Made by a program: the position numbers and the translations under genes
Assembly: GCA_042663485.1 (NCBI GenBank)
Contig: JBHTAF010000001.1
Strand: one strand, 5' to 3'
DNA length: 64,000 nucleotides
Source: Natronosalvus sp042663485
GTDB lineage: Archaea; Halobacteriota; Halobacteria; Halobacteriales; Natrialbaceae
Shown: piece by piece, positions 51,715 to 60,106 of the stretch
Layout of the letters: each line of letters begins with the position of its first letter
How positions within the stretch are numbered: position 1 is the stretch's first letter
Notes under the pieces: generated by a model
What the model was told of the DNA's origin: nothing
The model's database searches: none
The model's input: the letters and a program-made list of their open reading frames with translations, nothing else

Positions 51715-53223
51715 TCATGTGTTCATGTTGAAGGGGTCGGACACCTCTCCATCCAAGTCCATCCAGACGCTCTTCGTCTGGAGGTATTCGTCTAAACCTT
51801 CTTTGCCCTGTTCTCGCCCGAGACCACTGGCCTTGTACCCGCCGAGGGGAGCGCGATACGACATCACGCGATATTCATTTATACAGACTGTGCCGGCTTC
51901 GATCTCGTCACCCAACCTGTGTGCACGGCGCATATCCTCTGTCCAAACGCCGGCAGCGAGGCCATAGTCGGTATCGTTCGCCATCTGGATAGCCTCTTCC
52001 TCATCGGAGAACTTGATGACGGATGCAACGGGCCCAAAGATTTCCTCCTGGGCGACTTGCATCTCGTTATTGACCCCTGTGAGGATCGTCGGCTGGATGA
52101 AAAGGTCACCAGAGAGGTCGTCGGGTTGATCACCTCCAAACACGATCTCGGCCCCCTCCGAAGTTCCGATATCGATGTACTTTCTGATCTTGTCCCATTG
52201 TTCGGGGAACGCAACCGGCCCCATTTCAGTTTCACGATCGAGAGGATCGCCAAGTTCGATGTCATTCGCGCGGGTAACGAAGCGATCGATGAATTCGTCG
52301 TAAATCTCCTCGGCTACGAGGACACGCGAGCCCGCGACGCACGTTTGTCCCGTTGCAGCGAAAATCCCCTTAATGACGCCATTGACGGCGTTTTCTAAAT
52401 TGGCGTCCGGGAAAACGATATTCGGGCTCTTCCCTCCGAGTTCGAGTGAGACAGGAATGAGGTTTTCTCCGGCCGCCTTCCCGATCTGCCGACCAACCGC
52501 TGTGCTCCCCGTAAAGGAGAGTTTGTCTACATCCTCGTGGTTGGTCAACGCCTGTCCTGCCTCCGCAGCACCCGGGACGACGTTATACACGCCTTTGGGA
52601 AGGTCCGTCTCGTCGTAGATGAGTTCAGCGAATCGGAGGGCACTGACGGGTGTGTGCTCACTGGGTTTGTGAACGAACGTGTTCCCCGCGGCAAGTGCGG
52701 GCGCGAGCTTCAGTGTCAGTAACAATAGAGGAGAGTTCCATGGCGTGATCGCACCCACGACACCGTAAGGCTCCTTTTGAGTATAGTTGAACATCTCACC
52801 GCCCTTGTTCTCGACCGGAATGACTTTGCCTTCGAGCGTATCGCAGAGACTCCCGTTGTACCGATACCACTCGCTTAGGCTCTCGATCTGCCCCTCCATC
52901 TCACGAATGAGTTTCCCGTTCTGGAGCGTCTCTAGTTGCCCCAACTCCTCGTAGTGCTCATCGAGGACATCGGCTATCTGGTAAAGGATCTCCCGTCGCT
53001 TACTTGGAAGAGTGGCCTTCCATCCGTTCTCGTACGCTCGACGTGCTGCCCTTACGGCGTCGTCTACGTCCTCTTCTCTAGCTCGAGGAACGGTAGCCCA
53101 CTGTTCGCCGGTGTACGGGAAGGTCACCCCGATCCGATCATCAGTAGCGGGCTCTCGGTACTCGCCATCGATCATCACGTCGTAGTGTGTTTCGCTATTC
53201 AGCACTGCTCGTGCTTCGTCCAT
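51715..53223 (-). CDS. NAD(P)-dependent aldehyde dehydrogenase
   Basis: A 502-residue ALDH of normal length. Cofactor and catalytic parts: AITPWNSPLLLLTLKLAPAL, LSFTGSTAVGRQIG, the general-base Glu in VSLELGGKSPNIVF and the nucleophile Cys in ATGQTCVAGSRVLV, then EEIFGPVASVIKF. It oxidises an aldehyde to the acid through a thioester on Cys. The substrate is not predictable; context with a lyase and hydrolase suggests a semialdehyde. It is divergent from the DapA-like gene across a 266-bp gap. Confidence 0.92.
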   Translation of the reverse strand: MDEARAVLNSETHYDVMIDGEYREPATDDRIGVTFPYTGEQWATVPRAREEDVDDAVRAARRAYENGWKATLPSKRREILYQIADVLDEHYEELGQLETLQNGKLIREMEGQIESLSEWYRYNGSLCDTLEGKVIPVENKGGEMFNYTQKEPYGVVGAITPWNSPLLLLTLKLAPALAAGNTFVHKPSEHTPVSALRFAELIYDETDLPKGVYNVVPGAAEAGQALTNHEDVDKLSFTGSTAVGRQIGKAAGENLIPVSLELGGKSPNIVFPDANLENAVNGVIKGIFAATGQTCVAGSRVLVAEEIYDEFIDRFVTRANDIELGDPLDRETEMGPVAFPEQWDKIRKYIDIGTSEGAEIVFGGDQPDDLSGDLFIQPTILTGVNNEMQVAQEEIFGPVASVIKFSDEEEAIQMANDTDYGLAAGVWTEDMRRAHRLGDEIEAGTVCINEYRVMSYRAPLGGYKASGLGREQGKEGLDEYLQTKSVWMDLDGEVSDPFNMNT

Positions 53224-53489
53224 ACAGGATAACTCTCACCTCTATACCTTTAATAATACCGGTGAGCCTATTTTAAACGCAATTTCCTCGACGAACTCGT
53301 TCGCTCTGAGAGCGTCCGAAGGCGGATGTGCAAGCTGGAGAAGAGGGCTGCAGATGAATTGCTTGCGTACGCATCTCCGACAGTTCCCGACTTTCGAGCA
53401 CGAGTAAATCGCGTTTATACCGTCACGTGTTCCAACGCATACACTCAACCGATAGTATTTTGTGGATCTGTTCACCAGTCTAAACTGGC

Positions 53490-54371
53490 ATGGACCAAAC
53501 GCTTAGCGGCATTATTTCGCCAGTGTTAACACCGATCAAAGATGGTTCTGTGGCGATCGAACGTGTCTCTGACTCAGTCGAGTTTTCGCGATCATGTGGT
53601 TGTCACGGGCTCATTGCCGCGGGGACCGGTGTCCAGGAGACGGTATCGCTAACAGTCGACGAACGGAAGGAACTAATCTCGGCAACTATCGAAGCGGCCC
53701 CCAACCGACCAGTCCTGGCTGGCATTTCCCATCCATCTCAGGACGTCGCGATAGAACTCGCAACGTATGCGAAGAGTGCCGATGCAAATGGTATCCTCGC
53801 GATGCCTCCGTGGGGGCTTGCTCCAGACGACGACACCGTGGTGTCGTACTACGAGGCAATCGTTGAGTCGACGGACCTTCCAGTCCTTCTTTACAATAAT
53901 CCGACAGTTACTGTAGACCTTTCACGCGAAACGATGCGGCGCATCGCGCGCCTCGAGAACGTAGCCTATGTGAAAGAAACATCTCGAAACTGGAAGAAAC
54001 TTGCGTGGCTCATCGAAAACGTGGACAATGCTGGTCTGGCATCGGTATTCGGTACGATGGACGTTCTCCTGCCAGTATTGGAGGCGGGCGGTCACGGTGC
54101 GGTGATTCCAGCACCAGCTAGCACGCCAGCGATGCGAGTCTACGAAGCGTTCCAGGACGGGGACCGGGAGGCTGCCCTGGAGGCTCAGCGTGCGTTCGTC
54201 GACTTTCCACCAGCCGAGGTGAGTACTGGTCTGATGCCCGCAGTAAAGGCCGCTGCAAATCTCTCTGATGTCCCGCTGGGTCCGCCTCGGCCACCCTACC
54301 GACCAGTCTCAGAGAATGGGCGGATGGCGATACAGCGGTGGCTCGCGCGCGAGGACATCCCATCAATGTAG
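53490..54371 (+). CDS. DapA-family lyase (DHDPS/KDG aldolase-like)
   Basis: A 293-residue class I TIM-barrel lyase. The Schiff-base Lys162 lies in NVAYVKETSRNWKKL and the conserved Tyr in VLLYNNPTV. The pyruvate-binding GTTGE is altered to GTGVQE. DHDPS-specific features needed for lysine synthesis are not clear, and the neighbours are catabolic, so I favour a 2-keto-3-deoxy sugar acid aldolase or dehydratase over DHDPS. It is followed by a phosphotriesterase-like gene on the same strand after 270 nt. Confidence 0.85.
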   Translation: MDQTLSGIISPVLTPIKDGSVAIERVSDSVEFSRSCGCHGLIAAGTGVQETVSLTVDERKELISATIEAAPNRPVLAGISHPSQDVAIELATYAKSADANGILAMPPWGLAPDDDTVVSYYEAIVESTDLPVLLYNNPTVTVDLSRETMRRIARLENVAYVKETSRNWKKLAWLIENVDNAGLASVFGTMDVLLPVLEAGGHGAVIPAPASTPAMRVYEAFQDGDREAALEAQRAFVDFPPAEVSTGLMPAVKAAANLSDVPLGPPRPPYRPVSENGRMAIQRWLAREDIPSM

Positions 54372-54642
54372 GGAATCTCCAGTCGACGGGATATCGCTCT
54401 TGTGACAGCCCTCTCCGAATGGACACCCACTTCGACCAGATCGCAACGATCTGCAGCTTTCCATCGATACCGCCTGGAACATCTTTTTTCCATCTCGACA
54501 TTTCTATACCTCGAACCAACCCTCGCTCGGAAGTTCTCAAAGGTGGAAGTATCGTCCTCGACTAAACTGAGCTTTCGCGCGCATCGCACTCGCTACTGCC
54601 AGTACCAGTAGATTAACATACGTCGTTGAATATCGATCAGTT

Positions 54643-55779
54643 ATGGACTCAGATGCTGGTAGCATCATTACCGTAGACGGTCGAATTGACCCTAACGCGC
54701 TCGGCGTGACAATGACGCACGAGCACCTGTTCTCCGACCTCTCGGTCACGTCGAGCAAGATCAGTTTTGAATCCCCCGTAAACAGAAAACGGTCGAAGGA
54801 ATCGCTCTCACTCGAGAATCGGTGGTTCGTTCAACAGGGCGGCGGATTCCACATGGCTCCCGATCAATTGTTCCTCGACTCACTGGAGGATGCCATCGAG
54901 GAAGTTGTGAAATATTATCGACGGGGCGGCGACACCGTCGTCGACGTCACGCCGAAATACTTTGGACGCGATCCGGATGCAGTACGGGCCGTGATGCGGG
55001 AGACCGGTGTGAACATCGTCCACGGCACTGCGTACTACACAGAGGCCAGCCATCCGCCGGATATGACGGAAAAAACCATCGATGAGGTGCGGTCAGAGTT
55101 CGTCGATGACATTCGAAATGGGATTGGCTCATCCGACGTTAGAGCGGGGATTATCGGCGAACTTGGCGTGTCAGGAGAGATCCACGAGGACGAGGAGAAG
55201 GTCTTGCGGGCAGGCGCGAGAGCTGCACTCGATACGGGTGCAACGGTCACCGTACATCCGAACGGGAAGAGCCACCGACGTGACGGGACGTATCCTTCGT
55301 CGAGGTGGGGGTTAGAGATTCTGGACATTCTCGAGGATGAAGGGTTATCGGCTGAACGCGTCGTGATCGATCACATGGATCGTGCTTTCTTCGAAGGGAC
55401 TGGATTAGAATACCAAAAGGAACTCGCCGAACGAGGTGCATTCATCGAATACGACGAATGGGGAATGGAGGAGCACTTTACCGTTGACTGGATCGACCGG
55501 GACTATGCACGCCCGTCAAATCTTCACCGAGTCGAGTGGGTCACGGAACTTGTGAACGACGGATACGCGTCCAATATTCTCTTTTCTCACGACAGACACC
55601 GAAAATCTCAGTTGGCCAAGTACGGTGGCAGAGGGTATTTCCACATCCTCAACGATGTGATTCCGTTGCTTTTGATCGATGAGCCTGGTCGCGAATTTGG
55701 AATCACGGAGGCCGACGTTGAGCAGATACTGATCGAGAATCCTAAGCGTATGCTAACCTTTGCTGAGCCAGAGTCCTGA
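54643..55779 (+). CDS. Phosphotriesterase-family metal hydrolase
   Basis: A 378-residue amidohydrolase-superfamily barrel. The first metal site is TMTHEHLF with His26 and His28. The bridging ligand appears to be Glu in GIIGELGVSGEI, as in PHP-like members, instead of carbamylated Lys. Further ligands are His in TVTVHPNG and His in VIDHMDRAF, and the catalytic Asp is in LFSHDRHRKS. Family members hydrolyse lactones or phosphotriesters; beside a DapA-like lyase and ALDHs, a sugar-lactone hydrolase is plausible. It is monocistronic or forms a unit with the lyase. Confidence 0.85.
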   Translation: MDSDAGSIITVDGRIDPNALGVTMTHEHLFSDLSVTSSKISFESPVNRKRSKESLSLENRWFVQQGGGFHMAPDQLFLDSLEDAIEEVVKYYRRGGDTVVDVTPKYFGRDPDAVRAVMRETGVNIVHGTAYYTEASHPPDMTEKTIDEVRSEFVDDIRNGIGSSDVRAGIIGELGVSGEIHEDEEKVLRAGARAALDTGATVTVHPNGKSHRRDGTYPSSRWGLEILDILEDEGLSAERVVIDHMDRAFFEGTGLEYQKELAERGAFIEYDEWGMEEHFTVDWIDRDYARPSNLHRVEWVTELVNDGYASNILFSHDRHRKSQLAKYGGRGYFHILNDVIPLLLIDEPGREFGITEADVEQILIENPKRMLTFAEPES

Positions 55780-55958
55780 CGAAGGAGCAGTCCTATCTTC
55801 AATCGAAGGGTGCCTTTAGACACCCTGCTGCATCTGGCTGGTGAACGTCCTTTAACTATCAACCACTATGAACAAACCGCTCAGGTGATCACGGTTGATA
55901 GGGTATGATGTGAACGATTCGTTTGACAAAATCTAATGCACCGATGGGTGTGTAGAGC

Positions 55959-57320
55959 TTATTCCACCCAGACAGTTTTCCGATTGACGAACTCCTTGAT
56001 GCCAGCCTCCGAAAGTTCGCGACCGTACCCGGAGTCTTTCACACCGCCGAAGGGAACGCGCGGGTCAGATTTTGTGAGTTGGTTGATATATGTACAACCG
56101 GCGTCAATGCTCGCAGCGATTTGCTCGCCGCGGTCCCGGTCTTCGGTCCAGATTGAGGCCCCGAGACCGAATCGACTCTCGTTGGCCTGCTTGATGGCAT
56201 CCTGCTCGTTTTCGACCCTGAACACCGACGCAACGGGCCCGAACAACTCTTCGCTGTCGGCTGGGCACCCGGAAGGCACGTCGGACAGGATCGTCGGCGG
56301 ATAGAACGCGCCATCGCCATCCAGCGGTGAGCCGCCCGTGAGTAGCGTCGCGCCCGCGTCGATACTCTTCTCAACCTGCTCGTGGAGCTCTTCCATCAGG
56401 CCTTGGCGGGCCTGTGGTCCTACGTCGGTGTCTTCGTCCATTGGGTTACCAACAGTGAGTGACTCCACTTCAGAAATAAGCTTGTCAAGGTACTCTTCGT
56501 AGACCCCCTCATGGACAATGAATCGCTTCGCTGCGATACAGGACTGACCCCCATTCATGTTTCGAGCCCAAGCACCGGTTTCGGCTGCGGCATCGAGATC
56601 AGCGTCGTCAAGAACGATGAAGGGGTCGCTTCCGCCGAGCTCCAGTACCGTTTTCTTGAGATGCTCACCAGAGGTGGATGCGACCGCCCGGCCCGCTGGA
56701 CCGCTACCAGTGAGCGTCGCAGCCCGGATGCGATTATCTTCTAGTACGTCGTCCACGAGTTCCGACGAGATGAGAAGGGACTGGAAGACGTCCGCTGGGT
56801 AACCCGCCTCGCGAAACACGTCCTCGATCGCCAGTGCGCAGCCAGGAACATTCGAGGCATGTTTGAGCAGTCCCACGTTGCCGGCAGTGAGGCTCGGTGC
56901 AGCGAATCGGAACACCTGCCAGAAGGGGTAGTTCCACGGCATGACCGCCAAGACCGGACCGAGCGGATCGTACCGGGACTTCACCGTCGTCCCAGGTGGG
57001 CTTGGGTGACTGTCTTCAGCGAGGTACACGCTCGAAAACTCGGCGTAGTGGTCACAGACCCACGCGCACTTCTCGATCTCTCCGGTCGCCTGCGAGATCG
57101 GTTTGCCCATCTCGCGAGTCATCAGTTCCCCCAGTTCGCGCTTTCGGTTCCGAAGCACATCGCCCGCTTTGGTAAGGAGTTCCTCTCGTTCGCGCAACGG
57201 CGTCTCCCGCCATTCTTCGAACGCGCTCGTGGCCCGCGAGATAGCGGTTTCGACGTCGCCAGCGGTGTCCTCCTCATGCGTATCTATCCGCTCATTAGTC
57301 GCTGGATTAATCACGTCCAT
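55959..57320 (-). CDS. Succinate-semialdehyde dehydrogenase-like ALDH
   Basis: A 453-residue ALDH of the compact SSADH-like group. Blocks: VMPWNYPFWQVFRFAAPSLT, ATLTGSGPAGRAVA, the base Glu in KTVLELGGSDPFIVL, the nucleophile Cys in NMNGGQSCIAAKRF, and PFGGVKDSGYGRELSEAGIK. The short N-terminus (DVINPATNERIDTHE) is typical of the group. It would oxidise succinic or a related semialdehyde with NAD(P)+. It is the second ALDH of the cluster and convergent with the phosphotriesterase-like gene. Confidence 0.9.
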   Translation of the reverse strand: MDVINPATNERIDTHEEDTAGDVETAISRATSAFEEWRETPLREREELLTKAGDVLRNRKRELGELMTREMGKPISQATGEIEKCAWVCDHYAEFSSVYLAEDSHPSPPGTTVKSRYDPLGPVLAVMPWNYPFWQVFRFAAPSLTAGNVGLLKHASNVPGCALAIEDVFREAGYPADVFQSLLISSELVDDVLEDNRIRAATLTGSGPAGRAVASTSGEHLKKTVLELGGSDPFIVLDDADLDAAAETGAWARNMNGGQSCIAAKRFIVHEGVYEEYLDKLISEVESLTVGNPMDEDTDVGPQARQGLMEELHEQVEKSIDAGATLLTGGSPLDGDGAFYPPTILSDVPSGCPADSEELFGPVASVFRVENEQDAIKQANESRFGLGASIWTEDRDRGEQIAASIDAGCTYINQLTKSDPRVPFGGVKDSGYGRELSEAGIKEFVNRKTVWVE

Positions 57321-57631
57321 AAGGTGGAGTGTTCTGGCTGGATTCTTTAAGATTCACATAGCGTCCAATGTTGCTCGAGTCCGGTGATAACAATAAGGCT
57401 CGGGCCAAGTCAGCCGTGAGGGCGGACTTGTCAAGCAGTTTGGGCAGCATTTGAGCCCTATCACAAAGGCGGTAGCGAGAGTATACGAGATGAACATGAA
57501 GATAACCGTCATCGAGTGACACGTTTGGGACAGTCGCAGCGAGCGAAACCAGATGGTTTCATTTGTCATCCTACCTAAACCCACTACGCCGAAACACAAG
57601 GGGTTTATCGAGAGTCCTCGCAGTTGAGAGT

Positions 57632-59449
57632 GTGTTCCAGACGCGCGACCACGTCATCCAAATCGATCTTTCGGCGCGAACGGTTCATCGTGAGCGCGTC
57701 CCGGATCGGTGGCGACGGCATTTCCTTGGCGGGAAAGGACTTGGGGCTAGATACCTGTACGAGGAACTCGAGGCAAACACGGATCCTCTCGGACCTGACA
57801 ACGTACTCGGCGTCATGCTCGGGCCACTCTCTGGATATCTTCCCGGTGAAACGCGATACGCCGCGATTACGAAATCCCCCCTCACCGGTGGATTCCTCGA
57901 TTCGTACGTCGGCGGTCAATTCCCCGCTCGCCTCGCGGGTACCCTCCGAGACTGTCTCGGGCTCCTCGTGACAGGATGTTCCGACTCGCCGATCACGATT
58001 CAGATTGACAATGACGGTGTTGAAATAGCCGCAGCCCGCAATCTCGCCGGTTCGGATACCGAAGCCGTCGCGGAGACGTTTCCCGACGCCGCGACCGCGT
58101 GTATCGGCCCAGCGGGCGAATCGATGGCCCGATACGCATCGATTGCTTCCGATGGCGGCGATCACCACGCCGGTCGCGGCGGCGCAGGTGCCGTCATGGG
58201 CGCGAAGAATCTGAAGGCGATCATTGTCCGTGGTGATCCAATTCAGCCAAAGGGTGACCTCGAGCAACTCCGCCGAGAGTACGCCCGAACGTACCGGGAC
58301 CACGACACCGGCCGCTGGCTCCGTGCAGGAGCGACGATCGAGAGTCTCGACTTCGCTGACGAAACCGGTCTACTCGCGACGCGGGGTTGGCAGGAAACGG
58401 CGTTCGATGGAAGCGACGCGATTGGCGTCGAAGCCGCCAGAGAGGCCGCACTCGAGCGGGAGTACCCCGACAGTGATACTCCTGGCGGCTTCCGAGTCCA
58501 GATTGACGACGGCGACACCGTTCCGCGAGGCGGGACGGCGATGACACTGGGCGCCGGACTCGGGATCGACGATTTCGAGGCCGTCGCGGCACTGGGCGCG
58601 CTCTGTGACCGCCTCGGAATGGACGTCATCAGCGCCGGAAACGCCGTCGCGTGGGCGATTCGCGCCACCGAGGCGGGCCACGTCGACCTCGAGGTGGGCT
58701 TCGGCGATGCCGACGCCACTAGAGAACTGATCAAACGGATCGCAGACCGGGAGGGACCGGTTGCGAACGCATTAGCCGACGGTGTCGCCGTAGCCGCGGA
58801 CAAATACGGCGGCGAGGAACTCATCCCAACAGTGAAATCGATGGCGCTGCCATTGTACGATCCTCGCCGGGCCGGTAGTATGGCGCTGGCATACGCAACG
58901 AGTGACCGGGGAGCATGTCATCGTCGCGCACGTCCGTTCGAGAGGGAAGTCTTCGACGAGGAGTGGACGCTCCAGACACAAATCAGGACCGTCGTTACCG
59001 CACAGAACACCCGTTCGGTACTCTGGAGTCTCCCGACGGACGACTTCATCGGCGACGTGTTTGACGATCTCGGCGCCGAGTGGCTAGCCGAGATCGGCCG
59101 ACAGTACGAGCCGAGCGACCTCTACCGACTCGGCGAACGGGTCTGGACGCTCGTCCGACTGTTCAACGTTCGCGAGGGGTTCGACAGCACAGACGATACA
59201 CTCCCGGCTTCCGTTCGAGAGCCGGTTTCGGCAAATCGGGAGAGAGACGACTACGTCGATCCGGACGACTTCGAGCGGGCGCTTGAAGGGTACTACGCGG
59301 CCAGGGGTTGGGGAACGAACGGTCGGCCGCTCGTCGAGACGCTCGAGCGACTCGAGCTCGACAATGTCGTCGACGGCGAGACGCCGATCGATGAGCGACC
59401 TGTGGGCGTGAGGGCAACGAATTCCGGACAGGGTCAACGCGACGAGTGA
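57632..59449 (+). CDS. Aldehyde ferredoxin oxidoreductase homologue lacking Fe-S ligands
   Basis: A 605-residue AOR-family protein. The N-terminal pterin-binding domain is clear: GGKGLGARYLYEEL, GYLPGETRYAAITKSPLTGG, and HHAGRGGAGAVMGAKNLKAI. The conserved tail motif RGACHRRARPFERE is present. However, the CxxCxxxC that should precede this family's central helical domain, and the late Cys near VTAQNTRSVLWSL, are absent; the whole protein has only five Cys, none clustered. It may bind tungstopterin without its [4Fe-4S] cluster. GTG 57632 is preferred; an ATG start at 57563 would add 23 residues. Confidence 0.85.
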   Translation: MFQTRDHVIQIDLSARTVHRERVPDRWRRHFLGGKGLGARYLYEELEANTDPLGPDNVLGVMLGPLSGYLPGETRYAAITKSPLTGGFLDSYVGGQFPARLAGTLRDCLGLLVTGCSDSPITIQIDNDGVEIAAARNLAGSDTEAVAETFPDAATACIGPAGESMARYASIASDGGDHHAGRGGAGAVMGAKNLKAIIVRGDPIQPKGDLEQLRREYARTYRDHDTGRWLRAGATIESLDFADETGLLATRGWQETAFDGSDAIGVEAAREAALEREYPDSDTPGGFRVQIDDGDTVPRGGTAMTLGAGLGIDDFEAVAALGALCDRLGMDVISAGNAVAWAIRATEAGHVDLEVGFGDADATRELIKRIADREGPVANALADGVAVAADKYGGEELIPTVKSMALPLYDPRRAGSMALAYATSDRGACHRRARPFEREVFDEEWTLQTQIRTVVTAQNTRSVLWSLPTDDFIGDVFDDLGAEWLAEIGRQYEPSDLYRLGERVWTLVRLFNVREGFDSTDDTLPASVREPVSANRERDDYVDPDDFERALEGYYAARGWGTNGRPLVETLERLELDNVVDGETPIDERPVGVRATNSGQGQRDE

Positions 59450-59491
59450 GCCGTCGCGATTTCGAGTCACAGAAGCATGTAACCGACCGAA

Positions 59492-59764
59492 TCACCGGAG
59501 CTGCATCTGTTCGGCTCGTTCGACCGCGAGATTGGTGATTTCGTCGACGGAGCTGTCCGACCGGTCCGCGAGAACTCTGAGCAGCATTCCGAGCTGGATC
59601 GCTGCCATCTCTCTCAACTCCTCAGCGTCCTCTGTGTCGTTGCCGAAGTAATACTCGTGGTTCCCGTCCTTATGGATGAGCCCGGAATACACCGATACTA
59701 GATCGTCGCTGGCAACTGCGTCAGCCGTTTGCTCTCGAAGTTCTTCGAAATGGGGATCTGACAT
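59492..59764 (-). CDS. Small acidic helical protein, unknown
   Basis: A 90-residue protein, mostly helical and acidic: FEELREQTADAVASDDLVSV, YSGLIHKDGNHEYYFGNDTE, then LREMAAIQLGMLLRVLADRS. No Cys or signal. It is convergent with the AOR homologue, separated by 42 nt. Proteins of this kind are widespread in haloarchaea and unannotated. ATG 59764 is taken over an upstream GTG. Confidence 0.6.
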   Translation of the reverse strand: MSDPHFEELREQTADAVASDDLVSVYSGLIHKDGNHEYYFGNDTEDAEELREMAAIQLGMLLRVLADRSDSSVDEITNLAVERAEQMQLR

Positions 59765-59767
59765 CAC

Positions 59768-60069
59768 TCGAGGAGAGGAACCGGCGCGTTCTCAACGCTT
59801 CGATACGGTGTCCTGGTATCCGAATCAGTTTCCTCTCACCCCATGCCCATCAAGTCAGAATCTGTATAACGTAGACTTCGAGAACCAACCGATGACACAT
59901 CCAGTCGTCGTCTCCATCGTCGTGCTCGTGAATTAGTTCCTCATGTAATGGCGACCCGAAAACTTGAATTCACCATTAGCGCCCATGCTCTAAGCGATGG
60001 ACTCCGCGCCACGTTCAAGTTGATAGCATGTGAGTCTATTCGATAGTACCCCATAGTACGATGGTCGGG
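59768..60069. other. 300-bp spacer before the formate dehydrogenase genes
   Basis: No gene or repeat is seen. The right end leads into a TATA box for the NuoF-like gene, and the left end probably carries the promoter of the small minus-strand gene. Confidence 0.4.
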
Positions 60070-60070
60070 A

Positions 60071-60081
60071 ATTTTTTAATA
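60071..60081 (+). promoter_or_regulatory. TATA box of the fdh-like operon
   Basis: TTTTTTAATA lies about 27-35 nt before ATG 60107, the distance expected for a leaderless or near-leaderless archaeal transcript. A purine-rich GGGAA just upstream could serve as BRE. Confidence 0.55.
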
Positions 60082-60106
60082 CCCACAGTCCAAAGAACGG
60101 GTATTG

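Noticed and set aside
53490..54371. Assignment as lysine-biosynthetic DapA
   Set aside because: The GTTGE motif is altered and all neighbours are catabolic; no other lysine gene is present.
57354..57599. Minus-strand hydrophobic frame in the gap before the AOR gene
   Set aside because: One weak hydrophobic stretch, no conserved motif, and it overlaps the probable promoter and start of the AOR gene.
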